Part shown: piece after piece, positions 9,111 through 18,954 of the stretch
Layout: the number at the start of each line of letters is the position of its first letter
Numbering within the stretch: the stretch's first letter is position 1
Assembly: GCA_013815465.1 (NCBI GenBank)
Contig: JACDGE010000004.1
Span: 21,425-85,424 of the forward strand
Reading direction: 5' to 3'
From: Alphaproteobacteria bacterium
Lineage (GTDB): Bacteria; Pseudomonadota; Alphaproteobacteria; UBA9655
Length of the DNA stretch: 64,000 nt
Made by a program: the position numbers and the translations under genes
The notes under the pieces: generated by a model
What the model was told of the DNA's origin: nothing
Database searches by the model: none
Seen by the model: only the letters and a program-made list of their open reading frames with translations

Positions 9111-9182
9111 GTCCTTCCCGCGTAGGCGGGAATCTATCAATATTTCAACCAGTGGTTGGACCCCCGCCTTCGCGGGGATGAC
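9111..9182. repeat. Palindromic repeat, CCCGCG-arm family
   Basis: Two inverted arms (9111-9134 and 9159-9182) carry the CCCGCG-AGGCGGG hairpin core and an outer GTC.../...GAC end. Each arm can itself fold as a hairpin. The same core is found at 40941-41034, 43158-43286 and 54642-54825, so this is one of several dispersed copies. It separates the GNAT gene from the broken sod gene. Confidence 0.85.
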
Positions 9183-9209
9183 AATAGAGAGAAAACCAAT
9201 AAACCATCC

Positions 9210-9901
9210 TCAGTTCCTTTGAGTATTCCCCAATAAATTCCCCTCCGCAAACGACCAATTCACAAGATGGTCAAGGAATATTTCGACATAATCCTTGCGA
9301 CGGTTCTGGTAATCCAGATAATAGGCATGCTCCCAAATGTCACACACGAGAAGCGCTTTTTGACCATGGATCAGGGGCAAGTCCGCATCCTTAGTGCCCA
9401 CAATTTTTAGCGTGCCATCTGTGTCCAGGATTAGCCATACCCATCCACTGCCAAAGAGTTGCGTTCCGGTTTCAATAAATTGCTTTTTAAATTCATCAAA
9501 GCTACCAAAAGTTTTCATAATCTTCGCGAGAAGGGATCCGGTAGGTTGTCCCCCCCCTCTGCCTTCATGGAGGACCAATAAAAAGTATGATTCCAGTCTT
9601 GAGCGGCGGCATTAAAGAGAGGCTTTAAAGCCTGATCCTCCGCACTCTTCTTAATCAAAGCCTCAAGAGATAACCCGATGAGTCCCTTTTCTAGAGAGAG
9701 CCTATTAACCGTCTCCACATACCCTTTATGGTGTTTACCATGATGAAAGGTCATTGTTTTTTCCGATATATAAGGCTCGAGCGCATTTTCCTTATAGGGA
9801 AGAGGAGACAGGGTATATCCTGTGGAGGACTCCTGTCCTAACCCTATGCCATTTAATGCAATGACAGAAAGCAATGAGCAGCCGCTTATTAATTTTTTCA
9901 T
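9210..9901 (-). pseudogene. sodB: Exported Fe-superoxide dismutase, frameshifted at a G8 run
   Basis: Two overlapping frames together make one complete Fe-SOD. The upstream part (9515-9901) has an N-terminal hydrophobic leader, then LPYKENALEPYIS, FHHGKHH and AAQDWNHTFYW. The downstream part (9210-9578) continues with GQPTGSLLAKIMKTFGSFDE, FGSGWVWL and CDIWEHAYYLDY. All four metal ligands (three His, one Asp) are present across the pair. The frame breaks at eight C's on the plus strand (9550-9557, G8 in the coding sense); nine would restore it. SODs of this type are usually cytoplasmic, so the leader suggests a periplasmic enzyme against external superoxide. The break may be a real mutation, a phase-variable tract or a sequencing error. 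Confidence 0.88.
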
Positions 9902-10051
9902 AAAATCCTTCTCTATTTTTATATATCATATGCGCGTTTTTTTGAAAGCTGGCTAGGGGGAATCTAAAACTCTAAAACACCCCCCTCCTCAAATCGAGAG
10001 GACTATGGTAGGGTTGGCTCAGAATGAAGTAAACGATGGAAGATGTGAGTC

Positions 10052-11197
10052 ATGCAACTGACTGTTCTTAAAGAACGAAGGCCTTATGAAACGCGGGTCG
10101 CGGCCACCCCCGAGACTGTTAAAAAACTGATTGTCTTGGGCTTTCAGGTTGTCGTGGAAAAAGGGGCGGGCGAAAGCTCTCACTATGTTGATACCGCTTA
10201 CGAAGAAGCCGGAGCCACGATTGAATCCACCCCCAAAAAAGCACTGGAAAAGGCTAATGTCGTTTTAAAAGTAGGCCCTCCCATGACAATAGAAGACGGG
10301 GGAGAGGACGAAGCCTCTCAACTTCCTGAAGGGGCCCTTCTCTTGGGGATACTGCAACCCTATGCTAAGCAAAGCCTTCTGGAAGTTTATAACAAACGTA
10401 AGGTTACGGCCTTTTCTCTTGAACTTGCGCCGCGGATTACGCGAGCACAAGCCCTAGACGTGTTGTCTTCTCAAAGCAACCTTGCAGGTTATCGGGCTGT
10501 GATTGAAGCGGCCAATAGTTTTGAGCGCGCCTTTCCCATGATGATGACAGCAGCAGGAACCATTGCCCCAGCGCGCGTTTTAATTCTAGGCGCAGGTGTC
10601 GCTGGCTTGCAAGCGGTTGCAACAGCCAAGCGCTTAGGCGCCATCGTGAGTGTCTTTGATGTGCGCGCTGTAGCTAAAGAGCAAGTAGAAAGCTTAGGCG
10701 GAACGTTTGTAGAAGTTGAATCTCAAGAGGCAGGCGAAGCAGCTGGTGGCTACGCGAAAGAAATGAGTGACGATTACAAGGCCCGCCAAGCGGCTAAAAT
10801 TAAGGAAGTGCTTCAAAAATCCGATATTGCCATCACCACTGCCTTGATTCCGGGAAAACCTGCTCCCCGACTTCTCACCGCCGATATGGTGAAGGCCATG
10901 AAGCCGGGCTCAGTCATCGTGGATCTTGCTGTTGAATCAGGCGGAAACTGTGAAGGAAGTGTGGTAGGCAAAATTGTTGAGACCAACGGCGTTAAAATTA
11001 TTGGCTACGCCAATATGCCTGGTCGTATCCCTACGGATGCCAGTGCGGTATATGCGCGTAATCTTTTGAATTTACTGACTCTTTGTGTGGATAAGGAATC
11101 CAAGTCCCTTAAAATCAATTGGGAAGACGAAATCATCCAAGCGATTGCTTTGACCCATGATGGGAAAACCTTACAGTCTGAGAAAGGAACAAACTAA
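10052..11197 (+). CDS. pntAA: NAD(P) transhydrogenase subunit alpha part 1 (NAD-binding domain I)
   Basis: The 381-residue protein is the soluble NAD(H)-binding domain of proton-translocating transhydrogenase. It shows [19 protein letters not shown] at the N-terminus, the Rossmann motif [18 protein letters not shown] (about 176-193), [10 protein letters not shown], and the [14 protein letters not shown] loop. The complete enzyme passes hydride from NADH to NADP+ using the proton gradient, supplying NADPH for biosynthesis and redox defence. The stop codon overlaps the next start by one base, so the two genes form an operon. The split of domain I from the membrane part is usual in alphaproteobacteria such as Rhodospirillum. 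Confidence 0.95.
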   Translation: MQLTVLKERRPYETRVAATPETVKKLIVLGFQVVVEKGAGESSHYVDTAYEEAGATIESTPKKALEKANVVLKVGPPMTIEDGGEDEASQLPEGALLLGILQPYAKQSLLEVYNKRKVTAFSLELAPRITRAQALDVLSSQSNLAGYRAVIEAANSFERAFPMMMTAAGTIAPARVLILGAGVAGLQAVATAKRLGAIVSVFDVRAVAKEQVESLGGTFVEVESQEAGEAAGGYAKEMSDDYKARQAAKIKEVLQKSDIAITTALIPGKPAPRLLTADMVKAMKPGSVIVDLAVESGGNCEGSVVGKIVETNGVKIIGYANMPGRIPTDASAVYARNLLNLLTLCVDKESKSLKINWEDEIIQAIALTHDGKTLQSEKGTN

Positions 11198-12969
11198 TGG
11201 AAATAATTTCTCCTTTTATCTTAGGATTGACGGTTTTTGTTCTTGCCGTTTTTGTGGGATATTACGTTGTTTGGAAAGTCACCCCCGCTCTCCATTCTCC
11301 CTTAATGTCTGTCACCAACGCGATTTCAAGTGTGATTATTGTGGGGGCAATTCTTGCTGCCGGCTCCGCACAAGATTTAGTCACTAAATTTTTTGGTGTT
11401 GGGGCGGTCGTCATGGCCTCGATCAATATCTTCGGGGGTGTCGTCGTTACCAGGCGTATGCTGGAGATGTTTAATAAAAAAAATGCCGAAGGTAAAAATC
11501 GTTCAAGATTAGCTTATTGGGTGGCGGAGATCTGCTTTAACGTCGCTATCCTAGTAGGATTTGAAATCTATGGTTTAAATGCAAACCTCTCAGCCTTAGC
11601 CTATCTAGCCTCTTCTGTATGCTTTATTTTGGCTTTACAAGGACTTTCCTCCGCAAAAACATCAGAAGGAGGATTGAGGGTAGGGGTTTCAGGAATGATA
11701 TTGGCGGTTGTTGTAACCTTTGCCTCTCCTATGGTAACAAACTATCTAGGGAGCATTACGGGAATTATCGCCGGTGGTATTATTGGAACCATCATCGCAA
11801 AGAAGATTCAAATGACCGCCCTTCCTCAATTGGTCGCTGCCTTTCATAGTTTAGTTGGGCTTGCGGCCGTGTGTGTGGCAGCTGCCGCACTACTGGAACC
11901 TCTGGCCTTTAACATCGGCTCTGTGGGTTCTATTGCGGCTGGTTCTCTCATCGAGATGGGACTTGGTGTTGGGATTGGTGCTATTACGTTTACGGGTTCG
12001 CTCGTGGCGTTTGCCAAACTTCAGGGACTTGTCTCCGGAAATCCACTGATCTTTAAGGGTCAGCATACGATTAATGCGTTGCTTGGGATTGGCCTTATTG
12101 TTTTGCTCATTCTGTTTGCGGCATCAGAGTCACATAATCTGTTTTGGGCCATCACGCTTATTGCGTTTCTATTAGGATTTCTGCTGATTTTACCTATTGG
12201 CGGAGCGGACATGCCCGTTGTTATTTCCATGTTAAATTCTTATTCTGGATGGGCTGCAGCTGGCATTGGGTTTACCCTTGGCAACAGCCTTCTCATCATT
12301 ACGGGAGCCCTCGTGGGCGCATCCGGTGCAATCCTTAGCTATATTATGTGCAAGGGCATGAACCGCTCGATTCTGAATATTATCCTGGGTGGCTTTGGAG
12401 GAGAAGCCGCTGCCGCGTCTCAAGCAAGCGGCGAGCAGCGTCCCTATAAGGCGGGCAGTGCGGAAGACGCTGCTTTCATAATGAAAAATGCCCAGTCCGT
12501 GATCATCGTTCCTGGCTACGGCATGGCCGTTGCCCAGGCCCAACACGCCTTAAGGGAGATGGCTGATATCTTAGGGAAAGAAGGGATTGAGGTTCGGTAT
12601 GCCATTCACCCCGTTGCTGGTCGGATGCCCGGTCATATGAACGTGTTGTTAGCAGAGGCCAATGTGCCTTACGAGAGCGTGTTAGAGCTAGAGGATATTA
12701 ACCGTGACTTTGCTCAAACAGATGTTGCCTTTGTGATTGGCGCGAATGACGTGACCAACCCTTCGGCGAAAACAGATCCGAAAAGTCCGATCTATGGCAT
12801 GCCCATTTTAGATGTGGAAAAGGCAAAAACCGTTCTCTTTGTGAAACGCTCCATGTCTCCAGGCTATGCTGGGGTGGATAATGAGCTCTTCTATCGCGAT
12901 AACACCCTTATGCTCTTTGGGGATGCGAAAAAGATGTGCGAAGAGATTATTAAGGTGTTGGAGGCATAG
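11197..12969 (+). CDS. pntB: Fused transhydrogenase membrane subunits PntAB-PntB
   Basis: One uninterrupted 590-residue frame joins two normally separate subunits. Residues 1 to about 95 match PntAB, with three membrane helices ([19 protein letters not shown], then [11 protein letters not shown]). After a linker helix near residues 107-125, the sequence matches PntB from [20 protein letters not shown] onward. The NADP-binding domain III is complete: [49 protein letters not shown], and [10 protein letters not shown]. With pntAA this makes a two-gene enzyme, but the junction differs from E. coli, where alpha-1 and alpha-2 are fused. No frameshift or stop marks the junction. Confidence 0.93.
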   Translation: MEIISPFILGLTVFVLAVFVGYYVVWKVTPALHSPLMSVTNAISSVIIVGAILAAGSAQDLVTKFFGVGAVVMASINIFGGVVVTRRMLEMFNKKNAEGKNRSRLAYWVAEICFNVAILVGFEIYGLNANLSALAYLASSVCFILALQGLSSAKTSEGGLRVGVSGMILAVVVTFASPMVTNYLGSITGIIAGGIIGTIIAKKIQMTALPQLVAAFHSLVGLAAVCVAAAALLEPLAFNIGSVGSIAAGSLIEMGLGVGIGAITFTGSLVAFAKLQGLVSGNPLIFKGQHTINALLGIGLIVLLILFAASESHNLFWAITLIAFLLGFLLILPIGGADMPVVISMLNSYSGWAAAGIGFTLGNSLLIITGALVGASGAILSYIMCKGMNRSILNIILGGFGGEAAAASQASGEQRPYKAGSAEDAAFIMKNAQSVIIVPGYGMAVAQAQHALREMADILGKEGIEVRYAIHPVAGRMPGHMNVLLAEANVPYESVLELEDINRDFAQTDVAFVIGANDVTNPSAKTDPKSPIYGMPILDVEKAKTVLFVKRSMSPGYAGVDNELFYRDNTLMLFGDAKKMCEEIIKVLEA

Positions 12970-12976
12970 AAGCGAC

Positions 12977-13050
12977 TGGAGCGGGTGAAGGGAATCGGAC
13001 CCTCGTCTGAAGCTTGGGAAGCTACTGCTCTACCATTGAGCTACACCCGC
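12977..13050 (-). tRNA. tRNA-Gly (anticodon CCC)
   Basis: The minus strand folds as a complete cloverleaf: acceptor GCGGGTG/CACCCGC, D stem GCTC/GAGC, anticodon loop TTCCCAA with anticodon CCC, T arm GAGGG-TCCGATT-CCCTT, discriminator T and an encoded CCA (12977-12979). It closely resembles E. coli glyU. The anticodon stem GTAGC/GCTTC contains one T-T mismatch at positions 28-42. It lies just downstream of, and opposite to, the transhydrogenase operon. Confidence 0.95.
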
Positions 13051-13131
13051 GATATGCCAGATGTATACGCGACTTTAAGAGGTTGCGCAAGACTCTCCTC
13101 GCGTAAAGAAGGGTTTTAGATATAAGTAAAA

Positions 13132-13147
13132 GGCACCCAGAGGTGCC
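13132..13147 (-). terminator. Orphan hairpin with T tract on the minus strand
   Basis: A 6-bp GC-rich stem (GGCACC/GGTGCC, 4-nt loop) is followed on the minus strand by TTTTACTTATAT. It would terminate transcription coming from 13150-13325, where no minus-strand protein gene exists. A short untranslated RNA there is possible but nothing recognisable was seen. Confidence 0.45.
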
Positions 13148-13358
13148 ATTAAGAGAAGATTTTCTCCATAGAAAGCCAGTTTTCTTGAAGCGTTCTGAAT
13201 CAGGACCCCTTCGATGAGGGTTCGTGATGACGACCTTTATTGAGGACTTTGCTCTAACCTACACTTTTAATCACATCTTATTTTCCCTCTTGTTAAAATT
13301 TGAGCCAATCTTTATAAAACATTAATTGAACGGCACAATAATTAATGAGATTCATAGA

Positions 13359-14210
13359 ATGAACAAGCGCCCATTTCTATTCCTAGCCTGTCTCACTCTC
13401 TTATTTCCTATGACCTGCGAAGCCGCCAAAAATGTTGCTGTTGAAGTAACCCCTGCGGTTGGCTACCGCCAAGATAGTCTCAAATGGACCGCAAATGATA
13501 AGAGTTCAGGTCAATGGAAAAACATCAAATTTATTGAATATGGCGCCAAGGCCAAAGCCGTTATTAAAGATCGTTATGTATTTAACTTTGATGTTATGGT
13601 CGGCAATCTTATTGGTGGTTCCTTTCAAGATAATAACTATTTGAATCCGCTCCTAGCCTCAAGCGTACCGGCGCAAAAAGGGTCGAGTTTGTCCTTTCGT
13701 CCCAACTTTGGTATTGGGTACAAGTTTAAGCCAAAACGATGTTTTGCCCTTGTTTCCCAGTTGGGTTTTTTCTATGAGCTACTCTATCTTAAAACAAAAA
13801 AAGTTAACTCCGGCCCCTTTTCTGAATTGAAGGATACGGTTCAATGGTTTGGGCCTTGGATAGGTCTTGATACAACGACGAAGCTAACCCAACGATTGAC
13901 ACTGGATTTAGGTGGAGCTTATCAACTCGCGTTCTATAGGAATAGTGCGACTTGGAATACTCCTTTTATTCAAACCCAGAATAGGACGAATCAGAAGGCA
14001 ACAGGGCAGGGCGTGGCAGGACGGGTTCGACTGCAATATGAAGTTGTTAAATCCGTCAGTCTTGGCGGAGAAGCTGACATTGCTTGGAAGTGGACAAACA
14101 GTGGTCACAGTACGCGAAAATTTGCCGATACACCCACCGTAAAAAATACTCTCACCAAAGTTACAGCGCGTACGTGGGGAGCACGTTTGGTGCTGACAAA
14201 AGCCTTTTGA
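13359..14210 (+). CDS. Exported outer-membrane beta-barrel protein, unknown function
   Basis: The frame is open from 13326, but the ATG at 13359 gives a clean signal peptide (MNKRPFLFLACLTLLF, cleavage near CEAA). The mature part of about 260 residues alternates amphipathic strands and ends LVLTKAF with a terminal Phe, as in BAM-folded barrels. Strand pairs such as RLTLDLGGAYQLAFY and VSLGGEADIAWKW fit an 8-12 strand barrel. It vaguely recalls omptin-like or Protochlamydia OMP proteins but no catalytic residues can be assigned. It is a single gene convergent with acnA. Confidence 0.65.
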   Translation: MNKRPFLFLACLTLLFPMTCEAAKNVAVEVTPAVGYRQDSLKWTANDKSSGQWKNIKFIEYGAKAKAVIKDRYVFNFDVMVGNLIGGSFQDNNYLNPLLASSVPAQKGSSLSFRPNFGIGYKFKPKRCFALVSQLGFFYELLYLKTKKVNSGPFSELKDTVQWFGPWIGLDTTTKLTQRLTLDLGGAYQLAFYRNSATWNTPFIQTQNRTNQKATGQGVAGRVRLQYEVVKSVSLGGEADIAWKWTNSGHSTRKFADTPTVKNTLTKVTARTWGARLVLTKAF

Positions 14211-14314
14211 TCAGTGCTACAGAATACAGTATTGCAGCGTACAGAAACTCTTAGAATTGAACATATTAGCTCATTTTCCTTTTTCACTCTGGATTTTGTT
14301 AAACTGCAACACTG

Positions 14315-16978
14315 CTAAACTGCATTACTGAGAAGTTGCCGAATAACATACTGCAATATGCCGCCGTGTTTATAGTATTCAACTTCATTTTCTGTATCAA
14401 TCCGACACAAAAGAGGGATCGATTCTTGCGTCCCATCGGGCCGATGAATGCGCGCCGTCATTCCCATCTTGGGATGAATTTTATGCTCAAGCCCCTCGAT
14501 ATCAAACCTTTCAGACCCCTCTAAATTAAGAGTAAGCCGCGTCAAACCTTCCGTAAAAACAAGAGGAAGAACCCCCATACCAATAAGATTACTGCGATGA
14601 ATGCGCTCAAAGCTTTCAGCAATCACAGCTTTTACACCCAAAAGACGGGGGCCTTTCGCCGCCCAATCGCGGGAGGATCCAATCCCATAGTCTTTTCCCG
14701 CAATGATCACGAGGGGCGTTTTTTCCTCTTGATAGCGCATGGCCGCATCATAAATAGAAAGGAGTTCTCCGCTCGGAATATGGCGTGTCACGCCTCCCGT
14801 GATGCCCAGTGTCATCTCATTTTGCAGGCGAATGTTAGCAAAGGTACCGCGCATCATGACTTCATGATTTCCTCGCCGGGCCCCATAAGAGTTAAAGTCC
14901 CCGACTTCCACATTATGTTCCAAAAGATACAGCCCCGCTGGACTCTCGACTTTTATACTCCCCGCAGGCGAAATATGATCCGTACTGATACTATCCCCTA
15001 AAATCGCGAGAGGGCGGGCTCCCTTAATATCTTTAGGAGCAGCAGGGGTTTTCGGCATATCGTCAAAGAAGGGGGGAGTTTTGACGTAAGTACTCGTGGG
15101 CCACCCATAAGTGAGGTCACCCTCAATTTTCAGTTTCTTCCAATCCTCATCTCCTTCAAAAACGTTCGCATACCGTTTGGTAAACATATCTGGCGTCAGC
15201 GAGCTCTGAATCACCGCCTCAATGTCTTTGCTTGAAGGCCAAATATGACGCAAATAAACATCCCGACCTGTCTGATCTTGACCCAAAGGATCTTGGGTAA
15301 GATCAACAAGCATAGAACCGGCAATGGCATAAGCCACCACAAGAGGAGGAGATGCCAAATAATTCATTTTCACTTGAGGATGAACCCGTCCCTCAAAGTT
15401 TCGGTTACCCGAAAGAACCGCTGCAACGGAGAGATCATTGTCATCAATCGCTTGTGCAATGGGATCAAATAAAGGACCTGAATTACCAATACAGGTGGTG
15501 CAGCCATATCCCACCAAATTAAAGCCAAGGGCATCAAGGTGTTTTTGGAGCCCTGCTTTTTCATAGTAGTCCGTCACAACTTGACTCCCCGGCGCCAAGG
15601 ACGTTTTGACCCATGGTTTTGTTGTCAAACCCTTTTGCACCGCATTCCGTGCCAGTAGCGCGGCCCCTACCATGACCCGCGGATTCGATGTATTGGTACA
15701 GCTCGTAATGGCTGCAATCACCACATCACCATGGTTTAAGGTATAAGGTTGATTATTTACAGGGACATCCCGCTTCCCTTCTCTCTCTTCATGAGCAAGA
15801 GTTGAAGCGGCGGATGTCCTAGCGTTTTTAAGCAGAATTTTATCTTGAGGTCGAGTAGGCCCGGCGATGGTCGGCTCCACGTCACCTAGATTTAACATAA
15901 CCGTATCTGTAAAGAGGGGCTCTTCTTTCCCGCCCCATAACCCTTGGGCTTTTGCATAAGCTTCGACCAATTTGACCCGGTGGGGATCCCTACCCGTAAA
16001 ATTGAGGTAGGAAATGGTTTCCCCATCTATCGGAAAAATTCCACACGTTGCCCCATATTCAGGCGACATGTTCCCAATGGTGGCGCGATCTGCAATGGTG
16101 AGGTGCTTCACGCCAGGGCCATAAAACTCCACAAATTTCCCAACAACCCCTTTTGCACGCAACATTTGGGTGATGGTGAGGACTAGATCCGTGGCCGTCG
16201 TTCCTTCCCTCAGGTGGCCATCCAAGCGAAATCCGACCACATCAGGAATGACCATCGAAAAAGGTTGACCGAGCATGGCCGCTTCTGCCTCTATGCCGCC
16301 CACGCCCCAACCCAGAATCCCCAGACCATTAATCATGGTGGTATGGCTATCTGTTCCCACCAGTGTATCGGGATAGACCTCTGTTGTATCCCCTCGCGTG
16401 TTTGTCCACACCACTTGACCCAAGTATTCAAGATTCACTTGATGGCAAATCCCTGTACCAGGAGGTACCACTCTGAAATTATGAAACGCTTTTTGTCCCC
16501 ACTTTAAAAAGGCATAACGCTCAAAATTTCGTTCAACTTCTCGGTGGACATTGAATTGATAAGCACCCTCCGTTGCGTATCGATCCACTATGACCGAATG
16601 ATCAATGATAAGATCGACAGAAGCGAGAGGATTAATGATCGTCGGATCCCCATTCATGCGAAAAATCGCATCGCGCATTGCCGCCAAATCCACAACGGCA
16701 GGCACACCCGTAAAATCTTGCATCAAGACCCGAGCGGGCGTAAACGCAATTTCTGCTTGAGACGTCCGTGTTTTCACCCATTCCGCGAGGGCTTCAATAT
16801 CCTTTGCTTTGACACTGCGTTCGTCCTGCAATCGCAACATGTTTTCAAGAAGAATTTTTAAGCAATACGGAAGGCGAGAAATATCCCCGAGGTATTTAGA
16901 CGCTTTTTCGAGGGAGTAATAGGTATAGTCTTCCCCCTCAACAGTGAGGGTTTCACGCGTTTGAAGGTGGTATGACAT
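14315..16978 (-). CDS. acnA: Aconitate hydratase A
   Basis: The 887-residue protein is a full-length AcnA/IRP-type aconitase. It converts citrate to isocitrate via cis-aconitate in the TCA cycle. The three [4Fe-4S] cysteines lie in ITSCTNTSNPRVM (about 428-440) and GYGCTTCIGNSGPLF (about 494-508). Active-site segments include GTDSHTTMINGLGILGWGVG, ILGDSISTDHISPAGSI and DYGIGSSRDWAAKGP. A TATAAT hexamer lies on the minus strand at 16995-17000, just upstream of the ATG. The gene is monocistronic. Confidence 0.97.
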   Translation of the reverse strand: MSYHLQTRETLTVEGEDYTYYSLEKASKYLGDISRLPYCLKILLENMLRLQDERSVKAKDIEALAEWVKTRTSQAEIAFTPARVLMQDFTGVPAVVDLAAMRDAIFRMNGDPTIINPLASVDLIIDHSVIVDRYATEGAYQFNVHREVERNFERYAFLKWGQKAFHNFRVVPPGTGICHQVNLEYLGQVVWTNTRGDTTEVYPDTLVGTDSHTTMINGLGILGWGVGGIEAEAAMLGQPFSMVIPDVVGFRLDGHLREGTTATDLVLTITQMLRAKGVVGKFVEFYGPGVKHLTIADRATIGNMSPEYGATCGIFPIDGETISYLNFTGRDPHRVKLVEAYAKAQGLWGGKEEPLFTDTVMLNLGDVEPTIAGPTRPQDKILLKNARTSAASTLAHEEREGKRDVPVNNQPYTLNHGDVVIAAITSCTNTSNPRVMVGAALLARNAVQKGLTTKPWVKTSLAPGSQVVTDYYEKAGLQKHLDALGFNLVGYGCTTCIGNSGPLFDPIAQAIDDNDLSVAAVLSGNRNFEGRVHPQVKMNYLASPPLVVAYAIAGSMLVDLTQDPLGQDQTGRDVYLRHIWPSSKDIEAVIQSSLTPDMFTKRYANVFEGDEDWKKLKIEGDLTYGWPTSTYVKTPPFFDDMPKTPAAPKDIKGARPLAILGDSISTDHISPAGSIKVESPAGLYLLEHNVEVGDFNSYGARRGNHEVMMRGTFANIRLQNEMTLGITGGVTRHIPSGELLSIYDAAMRYQEEKTPLVIIAGKDYGIGSSRDWAAKGPRLLGVKAVIAESFERIHRSNLIGMGVLPLVFTEGLTRLTLNLEGSERFDIEGLEHKIHPKMGMTARIHRPDGTQESIPLLCRIDTENEVEYYKHGGILQYVIRQLLSNAV

Positions 16979-17045
16979 AGGTGGGTTCCCTGTTATTATA
17001 TGGACTCATTGTACTAAAAATTTGGGTGTTTGGCTAGTACAGCGC

Positions 17046-18218
17046 TCACTGAAGTTCCTGCATCGTTATATGCTCTGCCGATATTATTTTTTTAACATCG
17101 TTTTTGTTCGTAGGTTGGATTTTCATTTGTAAAAAGGTCGCTCCTGGGACTTTAAAGTTGAGCTCTTTTAAATCAATAGGGGTATAAGAGCTCGTAATGG
17201 GCATGGGATACAAGCTCCGGTCTCCCTGGAATAAAACAATATTTTTTACATAGTACACCCGATCATCCAAATCCTTTATCGTACTCCAAAGGGTAGGTGC
17301 TGCCCCTTTCAGAACAGGAACCGAGAGAGAGTCATTCAAGGCCGTTGCTTGGTATAAAGCAACTTGGCGGGAATCAGGTGTCGGGAAATTATTTAACAGG
17401 ACCTGGCCCCGTGCAAACCGGGATGGGGGTGTAAAGTCCCCTGGCATTCCCATAAGATTAGCTTCCCCTTTATAAGAGCTGCTCTTATAGATTTCTTTAT
17501 AATTTTGAAATTTTGCATCGAATTTTTTATTAGGCGTTTTATTATCTGCCCGCAAAGAATCATAGTAAGTTGCATTTTTAAGTTGCCAATCAAAGGAAGG
17601 CGCATTGGTCATCACATCTCCTGCCTTCTCATAAATTATTGTTTGGCCATCGATGAATTCGATAACAGCACTTTCCCCATTTTTATCGCGAATGACAAAA
17701 TGAATGGGGAGATCTTTTATAAAAATTCCTTCCTTTTCCCTGACCGCCGATTGAACAAGCTGGTGCGAACGAATGAGATCCAGAGCTTCGGACACTTTTT
17801 TTGTTTGGGACAATAGAAAAGCCGCTACATCATAAATCGCCAAAACAGGCTTTTTGTCTGCTTCATCATAGGCTGGATAGATGGTCCCGGGGAGGTAAAG
17901 AATGGCGACAGAGAGACCTTCCGTATTCATTCCATCGATAATCTTCTCTCCGTTAAAGGCAGCCCGCCCCACGTACCCATATTCATTTGTCCACGTTGCC
18001 AACTGAGAGGCTGGAATTTTATCCGCATCCAAAACCACATCTGTCGTATTCTCAGCACCAATGAATCCAAGCTTTTCTTGAAACGCTAGATTAACAAGAA
18101 AATCAAGAGTACGAGCTTCAATGTGGTAGCCCCCTTTGTTAATAAAGACATCGCTGCAAGCCAGGGTATGAGAGGGCACCGAGGTTGTGAGGGCTAACGC
18201 AATGATCAGTTTTTTCAT
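17046..18218 (-). CDS. Exported choloylglycine hydrolase-type Ntn hydrolase
   Basis: The 390-residue protein has a signal peptide (MKKLIIALALTTSVPSHTLA) ending exactly before Cys, which becomes the N-terminal nucleophile of the linear amide C-N hydrolase family (penicillin V acylase, bile-salt hydrolase). Supporting motifs are EARTLDF near residue 32 of the precursor, a conserved Asn in DGMNTEGLSVAILYLPG, and IEFIDGQTIIYEKAGDVMTNAP with the oxyanion Asn. Relatives cleave penicillin V, conjugated bile acids, N-acyl ethanolamines or acyl-homoserine lactones. The substrate cannot be assigned. AAGGAGACTTCTT precedes the ATG. An exported form facing host or neighbours is plausible. Confidence 0.87.
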   Translation of the reverse strand: MKKLIIALALTTSVPSHTLACSDVFINKGGYHIEARTLDFLVNLAFQEKLGFIGAENTTDVVLDADKIPASQLATWTNEYGYVGRAAFNGEKIIDGMNTEGLSVAILYLPGTIYPAYDEADKKPVLAIYDVAAFLLSQTKKVSEALDLIRSHQLVQSAVREKEGIFIKDLPIHFVIRDKNGESAVIEFIDGQTIIYEKAGDVMTNAPSFDWQLKNATYYDSLRADNKTPNKKFDAKFQNYKEIYKSSSYKGEANLMGMPGDFTPPSRFARGQVLLNNFPTPDSRQVALYQATALNDSLSVPVLKGAAPTLWSTIKDLDDRVYYVKNIVLFQGDRSLYPMPITSSYTPIDLKELNFKVPGATFLQMKIQPTNKNDVKKIISAEHITMQELQ

Positions 18219-18296
18219 AAGAAGTCTCCTTTTCTGTAGAATGAGGGGAAAAAATTAATAAACAACTAATCAGGTAGTGTTAAAACCTCCAAATTC

Positions 18297-18314
18297 GTCA
18301 TTGCGAGCGGAGCG
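18297..18314. repeat. GTCATTGCGAGCG repeat fragment
   Basis: The 18-bp sequence GTCATTGCGAGCGGAGCG matches 46621-46638 (GTCATTGCGAGCGAAGCG) except for one base. It is an arm of another dispersed repeat family and here lacks a clear inverted partner. Confidence 0.6.
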
Positions 18315-18454
18315 GACCAAAAATAATACAATACTATATATTGGCTGAACTATAAAATCATTTATACATATTGCCTGTAATAACATATTGCATTTTTAAT
18401 CTTATTTCTATGGAGTTTATTATGGTTTCGAATGCTTTAAATGTTGGTGCAGCA

Positions 18455-18650
18455 TTATTTACACTTGGGCTCTGATCTGGCATACTCTCTATATAAAGAG
18501 GAATCAATTCCTGACTCATCCATATAGACGATTTTCTCCGAATCTAATGCTTTTAGTTTCGTTAAAAACTCTTGTTTCTTTTGTTCATTTCTCACTTTGT
18601 ATAGGGTGGTTTTTTTACGCGTTATACCAAGTTTCAAAGATTTGGAATGT
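18455..18650 (-). pseudogene. IS630-family transposase fragment
   Basis: The minus-strand frame encodes LGITRKKTTLYKVR, then EKIVYMDESGIDSSLYREYA, which matches the central part of IS630/Tc1-like transposases including the first Asp-Glu pair of the DDE domain region. It stops after about 60 residues. Upstream (18650-18720) related sequence is interrupted by stops in shifted frames. Neither transposase end nor inverted repeats are present, so this is a decayed insertion. Confidence 0.8.
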
Positions 18651-18860
18651 TTTGTTAACCTGCCTGGTGATTATCCCTGCACGAAGATTCAGATGGATTA
18701 TCAAAAGCCTTCTTCAAAGGCAGAGCCTTTTTTATTGAAAACTGAGAAGAAGCGGGACTATAGCATTCCCGTAACTGCAAAGTCTGAGGAGCCTGAACCT
18801 GAAGTGACTAATGAAAAATCAAAAGTCCCTGAAACCCTTAAATCCTTTGAAATCCCCTGA
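18597..18860 (+). CDS. Doubtful open frame, possibly the tail of a disrupted gene
   Basis: An 87-codon frame overlaps the IS630 relic on the opposite strand. Only its second half (about 18650-18860) lies outside the relic; there it reads as Pro/Glu/Lys-rich text (KSEEPEPEVTNEKSKVPE) that could be the C-terminus of a gene cut by the insertion. There is no good ribosome-binding site and no family match. Confidence 0.25.
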   Translation: MYRVVFLRVIPSFKDLECFVNLPGDYPCTKIQMDYQKPSSKAEPFLLKTEKKRDYSIPVTAKSEEPEPEVTNEKSKVPETLKSFEIP

Positions 18861-18954
18861 ATTTTCTTCAGAAAACAGAGAAGCATTGGTGTGATTTAAT
18901 CATCCTCCTTAAGGTAGTGCATGTATGGAAACATAATTTAAGATCATCCATATC

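Noticed and set aside
9019-9222. 67-codon frame running out of the GNAT leader into a repeat
   Set aside because: It is translation of the palindromic repeat, with no start signal of its own.
14597-15001. 134-codon plus-strand frame within acnA
   Set aside because: Antisense to conserved aconitase sequence, without a ribosome-binding site or family features.
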